From NCBI GenBank assembly GCA_025266875.1, contig JALLLT010000022.1, positions 310,001-374,000 on the forward strand: 64,000 nt of DNA, read 5' to 3'. Positions 46,677 through 59,100 of this stretch are shown here, piece by piece. Every line of letters begins with the position of its first letter. Within the stretch, counting starts at the first letter, position 1. Position numbers and translations under genes: made by a program. The stretch is from Fennellomyces sp. T-0311. Its lineage: Eukaryota; Mucoromycota; Mucoromycetes; Mucorales; Lichtheimiaceae. Below the pieces are notes generated by a model. The model was given only the letters and a program-made list of their open reading frames with translations. It searched no databases and was not told the DNA's origin.

Positions 46677-49239
46677 ATGCCGTCGTCCATGTCTGAAAAC
46701 GACCAACGCTGTATCAACACTATCCGTGTTCTCGCTGCAGATATTACGCGTGGTGCCAACTCTGGCCATCCAGGTAAGAAAAACTATCAACGATATGCAC
46801 AGCGATCTAATGGTCATAAAAAAAAAGGCGCCCCTATGGGTTGTGCACCTATGGCTCATGCTCTCTTTACAAATTTCGTGAATGTAAAGGATCCATATTT
46901 ACCTTGCTTTTGTCGAAATACTTTCTAATGTTTGTTACTAGGTGAACCCTCGCAACCCACATTGGCCTGGTCGCGACCGCTTTGTATTGTCAAACGGCCA
47001 CGCATGTGCACTCCAATATATTTTACTTCATCTTTTGGGATTCAAAATGTCGATGAACGACTTGAAAGCCTTCCGTCAAGTGGGCAGCATGTAAAGATTT
47101 CGATTTAGCTACGTAAATGTGTCTCATGTAAAGAAAAATAGTACACCTGGTCATCCTGAACGCGGTCATACAGAAGGCATTGAAGTGACTACTGGCCCTT
47201 TGGGTCAAGGTAAGCATCACAAAGAAAGCGCGTGATTATGTATACTCAGTTTAGATTAGGTATCGCCAACGCTGTGGGTCTTGCTATTGCTGAACGGAAT
47301 CTGGCGGCCACCTTCAACAAGCCCAACTATCCAATTTTCGACAACCACACGTATGTGATTCTGGGTGACGGATGCATGCAGGAAGGTGTCCAGTCCGAAG
47401 CATGCTCACTTGCAGGGTAAGGGCAACGATTTAATTTACTTTCTATAAACTAACAAACAACAAACATTTACCCTAGTCACCTGAAACTAGGCAAGTTGAT
47501 TGCCTTGTATGACGATAATCATATCACGATCGATGGCGACACGGCCGTGTCATTCACTGAAGACGTGCTCAAACGCTTCGAAGCATATGGATGGCATACG
47601 TTGGTTGTCGATGATGGTGACGATAACCTGAATTCGATCACGCAGGCCATTGAAAAGGCCAAGACAGTGGAGGACAAGCCATCCCTCATCAAGATTCGAA
47701 CCACAATCGGTAAATAGCATATTTGTGTGTGTGTCAGATGATGTAATGTTGACATTTCACGCTAGGCTTTGGTTCGAAGTTCCAGGGAGAAGAAAAGACA
47801 CACGGCAGCCCATTGGATGGTAAGCTTGTTTTAGTGCATGCTGGTGTTTTTTTGTTGTCTGACCCAAACTCTGCATAGCTGAGGACATCAAGCAACTCAA
47901 ACAAAAGTTTGGCTTCAATCCGGATGAAAGCTATGTTGTGCCACAGGAAGTCTATGACCACTACCATAAGTGTGCGCAACGAGGTGAAGAGCGTGAAAAA
48001 GAATGGAATAAGCTTTTCGATGCATATGTCAAGGAATATCCCAAGGAAGGAGCGGAAGTTAAGCGCCGTCTCGAAGGCAAGTTGCCAAGTGGTTGGAAGG
48101 ACGCGTTGCCACGCTACACTCCTCAAGACCCGCCCGTTGCGACGCGTAAATTGTCTGAAGCTGTGATCAACAAGCTTGCGGGCGACGTTATTCCTGAGTT
48201 GATTGGCGGCTCTGCTGACTTGACCGGATCCAACAACACAAGATGGAAGACTGCCGTAGATTTCCAACCCGTAAGTTTCATTTGCGCTTCTAACCGCGGA
48301 GGGAGCGGCTAAAAGTACATTACAGGCATCCACCAACTTGGGCGACTATAGTGGACGGTATATCCGATACGGTGTTCGTGAGCATGGTATGCATGCCGTC
48401 ATGAACGGCATCGCAGCCTATCAAGGACTCATTCCATTCGGTGGCACTTTCTTAAACTTTTTGACGTACGTGATTATTTACTCCTTCGCAGGCTCTTGTT
48501 ACTTACAACACATTACAGATATGGTTGGGGTGCAGCCCGTCTCAGTGCATTGTCCAACCTGCGTGTCATTTACGTCATGACCCACGACTCGATTGGTTTG
48601 GGTGAAGATGGTCCTACCCATCAGCCGATCGAAACGTTGGCATTGACCCGTGCGACACCCAACATGCTTACATTCCGCCCTGCAGACGGCAACGAAACCT
48701 CGGGTGCTTACCTTGTTGCCCTTGAACGCGATAACATGCCTTCTATTCTTGCTCTGACGCGTCAGAATCTGCCTCAGCTGGATGGGTCGTCCGCTGAGGC
48801 GGTGTGGAAGGGTGGCTACGTGCTCGAGCCTCTTTCGGATGCTAACCCTGATGTGACATTGGTGGCCACTGGCTCGGAGGTATCCATTGCTGTTGAGGGT
48901 GCCGAGCTTCTGCGTAAGCAAGGGCTCAAGGCCCGTGTGGTGTCAATGCCGTGCACTGAATTGTTCGATGAACAACCGCTGGATTATCGCGTGTCGGTTC
49001 TTCCCAAAGGTGTTCCTACGATTGCTGTCGAGGCGCTCAGCACATTTGGATGGCAAAAGTACAGCCATGCTGAAGTGGGCATGATCAGCTTTGGTGCGTC
49101 GGGCGCTTACAAGGATGTCTACAAGCACTTCCAGATCACGCCCGAGCATGTTGCAGAGATGGGCAAGAATGCAGTACAGTACTTTAAGAAGCATGGCAGT
49201 GTGCCCGAGCTTTTCCCTCAGTTTGCGCCTTGCACGTAA
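46677..49239 (+). CDS. TKL1: Transketolase
   Basis: Ten exons close in phase to 688 aa: 46677..46773, 46828..46883, 46942..47090, 47142..47209, 47260..47416, 47477..47709, 47766..47819, 47879..48270, 48326..48465 and 48519..49239. Signatures run in order: [37 protein letters not shown], the thiamine-diphosphate motif GDGCMQEG with the downstream DDNHITIDG, then [27 protein letters not shown] and [17 protein letters not shown]. The enzyme moves two-carbon units between sugar phosphates in the non-oxidative pentose phosphate pathway and needs ThDP and Mg2+. No organelle signal is present, so it is cytosolic. An upstream in-frame Met is not needed; the start is chosen at MPSSMSEND, close to the yeast N-terminus. 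Confidence 0.97.
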
Positions 49240-49957
49240 TTCCCCTCTTTTTCTTTGATCGCAGCGCCGCTACGGGAAATAAAGTTTGCTTCTTGGTTAC
49301 GGTAGCACTGATCATTCATGCATATGCACCAGGTCGACTACAGAGTGTTGCCTAGCACGTATCCTGGAAAGTACCTAGGGATAAATCAGGATGTGCGTGT
49401 GACAGCGACGGCCAAGGTGAAAAACCTATACCCGTGAATCACCACGGAGGCTGTCCGCATAAATGCTAAGTTCATTTGACAGAGACATCTTTTGCCTGAT
49501 TTCACGTGCTGCACCAAGCAGAGACATAGCATCACCGCAACAAACACCCACGGTATAGCCCCTCGCTTATGTTCCCGGCCAGCTTGAGCTCTGTCTGGTG
49601 CGTGCGGCTTGACAGAAACCTTCATTCAGGCTCGGCACATAGCTCTGTGCATGGGTGGTGGTACAGCGAGGCGAAAGGGCGGATCGCGTTTCAAACGGCA
49701 TGCGGGTAGCGGATTCTACAGATTCTGGCTGTATAACGCGGCGGACGGATTGCTGGGCCAATACAGCGCATTAGCAAGCGGCCACCAATGGCGGGGTAAT
49801 CCGGAAGAAGTGAGAGGTCGGCTTGATGCTGGGAAACAAACCAAATGACAAATCGTCGGAGCGGGTAAACGTTTTTGGTGTGTGGGGAAACCGTTATAAG
49901 ATCTCTTCGTTCTGTGGTGCCTGACAACCTTTTTTAGCTTTTTCATACACACACACC
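49240..49957. other. Intergenic region
   Basis: Contains the transketolase 3' region and the CoA-transferase promoter region. The short ORFs on both strands have no family match. Confidence 0.5.
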
Positions 49958-51533
49958 ATGGTCTTCTTAGCGTCTCGCACCGGCTTCACTTTGTTCGCTC
50001 GACGATCTGCAACCCGCGCATTCACTACATCCCGGCCCGTTTTGCGCGATGCACCCATAGCTGCCAACAGCGGACCCCTGGAGGGTATCCGAGTTCTCGA
50101 CTTGACACGTGTGCTTGGTGAGTTTTCTGGTTCTGCCGCAGCCACAGCACGGGTGACTGATTCAGTTTCTGTTGATAGCTGGTCCTTACTGCACAATGAT
50201 GCTGGGTGACTTGGGGTAAGAGGCTCGAGGATCAAACATTGAAGGGGGAGGGTAGTATTGACACACGGTGGAATAGCGCTGATGTAATCAAGGTTGAGAA
50301 TCCCAAAGGTGGCGACGACACCAGAGCATGGGGGCCTCCCTATGCCGACAATAAATCCGCCGACGATACTGCACGTGGCGAGTCGGCCTACTTCTTGTGT
50401 GTCAACCGTAACAAAAAGTCCATCACGGTCGACATGAAGTCCGAGGGCGGTCGCAAGCTGTTGCACGATTTGGTGCGTGAATCCGATGTGCTCGTCGAGA
50501 ACTATCTGCCAGGAAAACTAGCCAAGATGGGTATGGGCTACGAGCAGTTGAAGGAAATCAATCCCAAGTTGGTGTATGCTTCCATCACCGGTTACGGTCA
50601 GACTGGCCCCTATGCCGACCGACCGGGTTACGATGTTATCATTGAGGCTGAGGCTGGTTTGATGCACATCACCGGTGAGCCAGACGGCAGCCCAGTCAAG
50701 GTGGGTGTCGCCATCACCGATTTGACAACTGGTAAGAAGAGGGAGGAGGAGCTGTAAGCAAGAGCGAGGGCTGACGGGAAGATGATAGGTCTGTATGCCA
50801 ACAGCGCTATCCTTGCCGCGCTGATCAAGCGTGGTGTCACAGGCAAGGGTCAGTGGATCGACTGCTCGTTGATCGAGTCGCAGGTTGCTTCGCTCGCCAA
50901 TATCTCTTCCAACTTCTTGATCGGTGGTCGCGAAGCCAAGCGTATGGGCACTTCACATCCATCCATCGTACCATACCAGGTGCTTCCCACCAAGGACTCG
51001 TTTGTCATGATCGGCGCTGGTAACGACGGTCAATTCGCCAAGCTGTGCAACCGTATGGGCTTGGAGAAGCTGTTAGATAACCCCAAGTTCGCCACCAACC
51101 CAGACCGTGTGCGCCACCGCGAAGAGCTTATCCAGCTGTTGATCAAGCGCCTCACAGAAGAACCCTCAGAATACTGGCTCGACAAGCTGACTGGCGCCGG
51201 TTTCCCCTTCGCCCCCATCAATAACATCCAGCAGACCTTCGAGCACCCCCAGATCAAGGCCCGCGGCCTGGTCCAAGAAGTAGAACATGAGCGGGCTGGC
51301 CCCATCAAGCTTGTTGGTAAGTCTCGTTTATTTCGTTTGTCGCACTCTGTCCTTCTCACGCATAGCACGATGTCGCAGGTCCTCCCGTCAAATACAGCGA
51401 CTTCAAACCTTCCATCCGTCTCCCCCCTCCCGTCCTGGGCGCCCACACCGACGAAGTGCTCCAGAACGTCCTCAACTACTCACCCGAAACCATCGCGGCC
51501 CTGCGCAAGCAAGGTGCTGTTGGCCCCCAATAA
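49958..51533 (+). CDS. Class III CoA-transferase, SUGCT-like, mitochondrial
   Basis: Five exons: 49958..50117, 50179..50215, 50277..50731, 50789..51316 and 51379..51533 (444 aa). The first about 30 residues are rich in Arg, Ser and Thr without acids ([20 protein letters not shown]), which is a good mitochondrial presequence. The CaiB/BaiF fold is clear: [33 protein letters not shown], then [38 protein letters not shown] (catalytic Asp) and [15 protein letters not shown]. The closest animal relative by pattern is succinyl-CoA:glutarate CoA-transferase (C7orf10), which makes glutaryl-CoA from glutarate in lysine breakdown. The exact acid used here is inferred. Confidence 0.93.
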
Positions 51534-51621
51534 AAAAGATCATCATGAAAGAAAAAAAACAATAAAAAAAAGAGTATCTTTTCCTCCGAAAAGAAGAATG
51601 CTTTCGCATAAAGAAGAACCA

Positions 51622-52496
51622 CTATTTACGTACATACTTGACTTTCTGCTTCTTGGGTTTGCCCGACATGGCCGCCATTGGGTTCTGCTTGGCTTGCATT
51701 TCGGCAAGAGTCGGCAGCCCTTGTGCTTTGCGCTGCTCATCCACAATCGCCTCCACCTCGGCCAGCGACGTCATTGGATTCACCATGTTCTTGGGCTTCT
51801 CGTGCTCCTCTTGCACCTTTGGCATACGCTTGGCAATTTCACGCATCAATTCCTTTCCTATCCCACAATATCAGTCGTCTGCTTGGCATACACAAACGAG
51901 CAAGCGTGTTCTTACTGGTCTTGATGGTCGGGTGCATCGGTCTCTTGTTGGGACCGAACAATTGGACACGTACACGGCCGGGGTTGGCCCAGTCGCGTGG
52001 ATGCTTCTTGCCCTCATATACGACAGACAGTCCCATCTGCTGCACCGCGACAGCCATGTGGTACGCGTGTGGGTTCTTAACACCAAGGTCTTCCCGGATC
52101 TTGCGACCCTGGGCTGTTGTCTTCTCTGCGTCGATATACACCGGGTACATACATACCCAACTGACAGATGGTTAGACCATTAATAACCACACCAGAGCTG
52201 TCGACTCACTCTTTGTAAACTGACGGATCAAGCCGTTGGATGCCCTGTGGTGTGTGTGCTACTGCAATGTTGTTTGACGATTGGGTTGCTGTTGCGCGCG
52301 AAGGACCAGCAGCACCGCCTTGCATGCTCTTCATCATGTTTTGGATCGCATTCATGTCAGGCATACCGCCCATCCCAGGCATACCGGAAGGCCCGTCATC
52401 GGTGGGAAGCTCCAGCTCCATGTTATCTATGTCATCGTCGTCATCTAAGAAAACGTTGCTCTTTTGCGTTTTCTTAAGGTTGTTCAGCATGGACAT
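51622..52496 (-). CDS. SEC65: Signal recognition particle subunit SRP19/SEC65
   Basis: Three exons: 52496..52210, 52160..51916 and 51857..51622 (255 aa), with introns of 49 and 58 nt. After a flexible, Met/Gly/Asp-rich N-terminus (about 75 aa) comes the SRP19 fold. It reads VYKDWVCMYPVYIDAEKTTA then GRKIREDLGVKNPHAYHMAVAVQQMG, followed by NPGRVRVQLF. A Lys-rich C-terminal tail (KPKKQKVKYVRK) suits RNA binding. SRP19 clamps the tips of SRP RNA helices 6 and 8 so that SRP54 can bind; SRP carries nascent secretory proteins to the ER. The start at ATG 52496 is the first usable Met. The gene is convergent with the CoA-transferase, 88 bp away. Confidence 0.95.
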
Positions 52497-53040
52497 CACG
52501 GATGAAAAATATTGTGCTTGGAAAAGCTAAAGGATGCTGGTCGGATTCCAAAATCAATACCTCTGACATTCTCCTAATATTTCTGCTGAGGTTTTAACTG
52601 TATAAAATAGCTGGCCAGAGTTAGTTTGACTGACCATCTCGATTGGCATCCCTGCCTATTGTTGTACTCAAAATAGTGTGCGTCGCGGCACCAAGCTCCA
52701 ATATATGTTATAGTACTGTCGGTAAGCAAACTCATTGTCTTTGTCTTGTACGTAGAACCCGTATCAACGGAAGTGTAGTAAGTTGCCCATTAGTAAACAA
52801 TTTTCGATCAGCGCTATAGAATGAAGGAGCTGCCAGTATTTGCTCGGAAAGCTTCCTAGCTCGATGATACCCGTACCATCCACCTTTTGCACGTGTATCA
52901 CTCCAAATTACCAAGTTGTTAACTCCTCTACCAGCGACATAATCAGCCTTATATCGCTCCAAGCTGCCAGTGCAGAGCATTGCGTAAACAAACGATTTCT
53001 ACCTCACATCTTTTTGCTTCATCCAAAGAACTTTTTGGAT

Positions 53041-56000
53041 ATGCACGCGCTTCGTATATTACTGCTATGCACATTATGCTATTTATCCAACGTTCATGGT
53101 CAAGAACCCATTGCCAACGGGACAGCTTCACTGCCTGCCAAACAATTACCACCTGGCCTGCTACACCGGTTTATGATTGAATTTGCTGGCGACGACGCCA
53201 ACCAAAGCAGCGATGAATTGCTACGGTATTTGAAGAACACCTTTGATGGCATTGATGTGGCCGCGCCTCGCGTATTTAACCATCGACTCTGGCGGGGTGC
53301 CATGCTTGAAGTGGATCAACAAGACATCGACTATGATTCCATGTACAGCAAAGTTGCCTACCATATAAAAAGATCCGGTTCGGTATCCAACGTCTTCCCG
53401 TCACAAGCAATCCCTCGCGCTTCAGGTGTTCTCCAGAAAAGAGCACCACCGGGTGATGAAGAAATTGAAAACTTCCACTTGTTCACTGCAAAAAATTTTT
53501 GGGTGAATTTTGGGTGAATGAGTTTTTGAGGTGATTAAACATAAGCTTTTTAACCACTTGTACTACCATTTTTAGTAACTCAAGTGGTTAAAAAGCTTAT
53601 GTTTAACCACTTCGAAAAATTATTCACCAAAATTCACCCAAAAATTTTTTGCAGTGGTTGTCGTCACACACGCAGACACAAGTCGATCGCGTTCGCAATG
53701 AACCCGGATATACTAGAGAAGGAATCCTGGTCGGTATCATTGACACCGGTATGTTTTTTTGCACCCTTCATATATTACATGTGATTGAGCGAAGCACATA
53801 TTATCAGGTGTCGATTGCAATCATCCTGCTCGGCGTGGTGGGTTCGATGGAGGCTACAAAGTGCGCTACGGCAAGAATATGATTGGCGATATGTATCTGT
53901 TGGAGAACCCAGAAATTGGTCGTCAGCCGGATGATGATCCAATGGAATCATGCAAAGTGGGGTCAGCTGGTCAAGGTTAGTTCACCACGTTCCGTTTTTA
54001 CAGGACGCGTACATTTAAAAAACTGTAGGTCACGGTACACATGTCGCAGGAATTATTGCTGGAAAATCAGAAGTATGTATTCTGGATACACGCCCTATAA
54101 TTTACAAAATAAACTAATATAGGTGTATATAAAACTTTACCGACGTTGCTCCTGATACAACTCTCGCTGTTTGGCGTGCTATCTCCTGCGATAATCTTGC
54201 TATCCCTGATGCAGTTATTGAGGGTATGCTGGAAGCCGCGGATCTTGTTGTTGATATCCTCTCTTTGAGTTTAGGACAGTTCAGCTCATGGCCAGAAGAG
54301 GCCATGTCGGTCCTTGCCGATCGTATCTCTGCCGATGGCGTCAAAGGTAACAATGCTTACACTTATATCGTTCATACATTATATTAGTCGCGCATATCCA
54401 CCAAAAGTTGTTGCTGCCGCAGGAAACTCGGGTGCCGATGGACCATTTACAGTTGCTTCTCCAGCTGTCAGCGATTCTGTTATTTCAGCCGCATCAATCA
54501 ATTCTGACTATCAGCTTCTCCAGGCGTTTGAAATGACTGGAAGCTCCGAGGTATATGGTACGTAATGACAGTATTCCAACCTTTTGACGATTTTGATTAA
54601 CCTTTGCTTTTGTATCAGGTTACTCATTCAATGGAGGACCTGGAAACGGCACCAGCAATATCATGCCAAATAGACAAGCTATCGTGGGTGATGTGACCAT
54701 AACCGCTCCCGAGTGCGCCAACGTTACCATCGCAAACAATGTCCAAGGAAAACTGTCACTCGTCAGAGGCTCCAGTGGATGTTCCATCCCCCAGGTACTT
54801 GGCCATCATGCTGCTGCTGGTTCAATTGGTGTTTTATATTACGGATCAAATCCATTGAACGAAGCCCAAGAGACATTGTTTTTGGACCCGCCTATTCCCG
54901 TCTCGCTCGTCTCTCATTCCACTGCCCTTGCAATCCTCGAGGCGTTACAGTCCAACGAGCCTGTGGAATTAACCTTTTCGCAGAAAAATGTCGTTCTTCC
55001 CGTGCGCACAGGAAATTTGCCGTCCTTATTTTCAAGCATTGGTCCCTCTTCAGATCTCAGAGTTCGACCTTCCATTGGCGGTATCGGTGGTTACGTCTAC
55101 TCTACTTTCCCACTGAATTCCGGTGGTTGGGCTACCATGAGTGGCACTTCGATGGCGTGTCCTTACATTGCAGGTGTTACTGCACTTTATCTCAATCATC
55201 TTGGTGATCGCAAAGGCGATTACTCGGCCATCGATATCCTTGAACGATACCAAAATTATGCTTACAAGTCCCAAGTGAATCCTGACGATACCCGTGTGGA
55301 CACGCCACTACGACAAGGTGCTGGCCTTGTTCAATGTAATGTACACTCTAAACATCAGTGTGAGTCAATGACTAACTTTTGTTCATGATAGTGTACGATT
55401 CCATTACGCAGCCTGCCCATGTATCTCCTGGAAGCATCAGTTTCAACGACACGGCAAACCTGATCAAGACTCACACTCTCACAATTACCAACCATGGTGA
55501 CTCGATTGCGTCATACGAACTCGTAAACAATGTCAGCGTTTCTGTTGTTCCATACAACGAATCTGTACCAACCGAATACAACGCACCCCTTATCGTCGGC
55601 ATCGACTCTGCGCGTCTGCGATTCTCTCGAAAAACCATCAAAATAGCACCGGGCAGCACTGCTGAAATTACCGTCTCTGTAATGCCACCTGATACGGATC
55701 TGAAGCAACACATCATGTACGGCGGCTATGTGCAATTGAAGAGCCTTGGTCGAGACTATAAAGATATTACCGTGCCATACTTTGGCATCGTTGGCAACCA
55801 GCGCGACTTGCCCATTTTCGACCAAGGTGGGCCACTCGTATCGGACATAAGCATGACAGTTTGGCATGGCAGCAATGACACCTTTGTTTTTGAGCGAAGC
55901 GAAAACGGCACGCTGGCTATCTTTATGTTGAACCTGATCACGGGTCCCAAACATATCGCTACCCCTCTCTATAACGAGAATGGGTCGCTTTTGGGATCCG

Positions 56001-56185
56001 CATTCCCAGCGGGAGAACTGGACTTTTTGGCACGTATGATGAAAACTTATTCTTCGTCGGTTCTACACGTATGGAACGGCACATACTATCAGCACAATCA
56101 AGTCGTTGATTTGGAACCTGGAAATTACCGCATTGGATTCGAGGCACTTAAAGTATTTGGTGAAGAGCCCAGGAACACGCAGTAG
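53041..56185 (+). CDS. Secreted subtilisin-like serine protease (S8), interrupted by a MITE and a frame break
   Basis: Signal peptide MHALRILLLCTLCYLSNVHG, then a propeptide. The catalytic Asp is in GIIDTGVD, His in HGTHVAGIIAG, Asn in VVAAAGNSG and Ser in SGTSMACPYIAG; all are intact. A PA-domain insert sits between Asn and Ser, and an Fn3-like C-terminal region with several N-glycosylation sites follows, as in Vpr-type subtilases. Exons after the insertion: 53655..53748, 53808..53975, 54029..54072, 54123..54346, 54408..54557, 54619..55335 and 55392..56185. A 173-bp hairpin element at 53484..53656 splits the first exon. Removing it with one GTT copy restores HLLSSHTQTQV exactly. After the 54122 acceptor one extra base (an A in the run at 54131..54134) puts INFTDVAPD out of frame. 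Function would be extracellular protein digestion, but this copy may be inactive. Confidence 0.85.
53484..53656. mobile_element. Hairpin MITE, CACTG termini, 3-bp target duplication
   Basis: The left arm (53484..53560) and right arm (53581..53656) are reverse complements along their full length with few mismatches; the outer 30 bp (beginning CACTGCAAAAAATTTTTGGG) are identical. A 20-nt loop lies at 53561..53580. GTT flanks both sides (53481..53483 and 53657..53659). CACT(A/G) ends with a 3-bp duplication point to the CACTA/EnSpm superfamily; this assignment is an inference. No transposase is encoded, so it is non-autonomous. I found no second copy in the window. Confidence 0.9.
53503..53654 (+). 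other. Candidate intron formed by the MITE
   Basis: Inside the left terminal repeat GTGAAT follows TTTTTGG, and in the right terminal repeat TTTTTTGCAG precedes TGG. Splicing at 53503 and 53654 would join ..FTAKNFW to WLSSHTQTQV in frame and add only eight residues to the propeptide-side linker. The acceptor has an ideal pyrimidine tract; the donor is weaker than GTAAGT. Confidence 0.5.
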
Positions 56186-59100
56186 TCCTCAGCACGATTT
56201 AAAAAAGATATGACTATAACGTAGGCACTCTCTGACCAAAAGTCTCTCGATGGCGAACATTGTTGTCGTAATGAATGTACGGCGATCGAGATCAAAGTTG
56301 TTTGTTGGAAAACGGTGTCGTAGAAGAAGTGCACGCCCCTTTAGAATCAAATTCATCGGCCGCCATGCACAGCAGCAATGGCCCACTGCCCAGAAAAAAG
56401 GCTATCTATATGAAAAAATCGATTTGTTTGCTTTTGGGCTCATTTGATACAGAAAAGGCGGCTTTCCGATAGTAAAGGCGTCCGTTTTGAAAACTGATCG
56501 GTAGGTTGTGCGTTATTCGTCGTCGCACTTCCTGAAATGGACCAAACCCACAAATCGCAGTTAATGCAGGGATAATCGGTTCAGCCGGCGTGGACAAAGA
56601 GAGATCTGTGCACTGTGCGTCGTCAAGCGGACTTGTCGGTATGGCAGTAGTGTGGATCAGCAACGAAGACCAGCAAAAAAAAGCTACCTTTCAAGCCATA
56701 CAATGCTTTTATTCCTCTTGCACACCGTTTGCTGCGGCCATAACCTGTTTCTGAGGCTGTAAAACGTCATAGCCTGGGTGACTGTTGTTACATGTGAAAG
56801 AAAGGGGGACTGCTCGCTTTCAAAAAGGTATAAAAGGAGGTCAGAATCGGCAGCTTTTTTCTTTCTTTTCACAATAATCCCAAGAGAAAGTTATGCTCGC
56901 GGGAAACCACCAGGATCTCCGGTGAAATGATGGTACAGACAGATGAAGAGATGGACTTCCCCTGGATGCTCCTTGTCTGCTTGTTGCTTGATTACTGTTG
57001 AGATTCAAAAATACCGAAGCTGCTTTGGTGGCTGCTGGTCTTCCTTTAGACGGCCTGTTCTCTTTGGAGACTTGATCAACCTCCTTGGAGACTTGCTGCT
57101 CTTCTGGGGGCAGGTAGCTTCCCTTGTGGAAGAAGCTGCTTCGGGGGAATATGGGACTGGTGGCCCACCTATCCAATCAAACAAGAGAACGAAAAAAAAA
57201 CTTAATGGTCTTCTGAAGAAGGCCTTTTAATTGGCTTGTTGTTCAAGTGACCCGTTCCTGTTGGTGACTGTCACTCAGGGTCTCGATTCAATAAAGTCAT
57301 TGCTTTTTTCCCATGTGCTCTGCACGCTTACTACTTCATCGACGCGTTGTTTTTGCCAATCAAGTCGCCTTTTCCTTTTTTGTGCGCCGACTGTTTCTTT
57401 CGCTTGCGGTCATGACAAGCGAATCGTGGTGTTCGGTTTGTGATGCTTTTCGAGTGAGATCTCATGAACTATGTGAAGCTCGCTCGTAATGAGCACACTG
57501 GGAGACCTGGTTACAGCGACTTTCTCTGGTGTTCTCCTTGTTTGATCGCCCCCGGTAACAGAATATCAGCTACTCTTGCCAAACCATATGACACGGATCT
57601 TTGCTCGTTTTGACTGGGTATAGGCCGAAGCGGGTGGGGTGATGGTTCGATGAAGACATGCATAATTGTTCGTTGTCACGCTGATTTTATATCCAGCATG
57701 AATACTGGAACAGCAAACATCGGCGTATCCTGTGCCAAGAATGACGTTAAAACAGGTTATACGTAGCACGGAGCGCGGGTCACTCCCAAACCCCCCCCCT
57801 CAAAGAAAAAAGTTCTGGACCAGACAACAGAACAACCAGGCTCAAGCAAAGCGCCCAGTGTTCACTTTGCCTTGGCGCCGTTGCCATACGAACCAATGTA
57901 GCAAAGCATGGCTGATACTTTGAATGGCGTTTGGATGTCTCCGTGGAGGAATCTGCATGCTCGAAGACCTCTTCTTCTTAATTTGAGCTTTTTATGGAAT
58001 GATTTGCTGCCATTGTGTTATGTTTGGGTAACATCGATCGGCGTACTACTAGCGGACTGGCATAATCTGCGCGTGGGTTATGGCTTGGGTATCCCCTTTT
58101 TCGATCGCAGCGCTTGAAAAGAGAGGACAACACAGTGCGGAACGCATACTTGACAAATCAATACAGCAGAATACTGTCCTTTCAAGGTACTTTTAATAGC
58201 TATACACGTTTGGGGAAACTCATAATGTAATTTTTGCGAACCACAAACAGTATATCGTCGTGTGTGTTCCACAGGTAATCTTTTTGTCATTGGCGTAGAA
58301 AAAGTACCCCAATAATACTCGTCTGTTAAAAACAACGCGATATGATAATGGACAGCGGCCTATATATGTTATTAATACAGCGAAAATACATCGGGAAGTG
58401 CAATATATTGGTGATTATTTAGTACGTATACACTGGATCGAGAATTATCTCGAAACTATGAATGACATCTTTGGGTAGTATGATGGTCGCCAAAAGTAGT
58501 AATATTGGCAAGATCCATTTTGAAACTGAATTCTCTTTCCGAATGGGCTCTTGGTGTACTAGAGAGAGGCATTGCTGAAATTTGATGAACATGAGGTCGG
58601 ACTGGTTTCAATCGGGTAATCAAGGATCGAGGATACTCTCCACCGTACAGACGGTACTCTTGGGTAATTACATTGCCCATTCGGCAGCTATAGATGATGA
58701 ATAGATCTAGTAGTTTAATTTTAGTCGCTCTGTATCACAAACACCAAAAAAGTCTAGCCTGGACAAAGGAGTTTTCACGGATGCTTTTATCAGCATAGAG
58801 TATGAACGAGTTCATTTCACCCAACACTGCCATCGCGCCGACTCTGCATTCAGCTTACGTTGCTACAGACTCCATTAATTAACTACCTTGATATTGTAAC
58901 ATAGTAAAGGTATTTTCGATACGTGGCGTTTTCTTTATATTCCAAATAGCTATTATGCATATACTGTTTGATGAAGTGTATTCTTCAAAAAATGGGTGAT
59001 GAAAGACTTTAATGAAATGATATACGATATTTAGATATAATAGGATGGCACATGTAGCGTTCACTATACATCATGCACTAGATTGATTCTGTTAGTAAGA

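Noticed and set aside
56841..57230. Overlapping ORFs of about 100 aa on both strands
   Set aside because: Neither strand shows a domain or convincing splice sites. Kept only as a note because of the TATA box.
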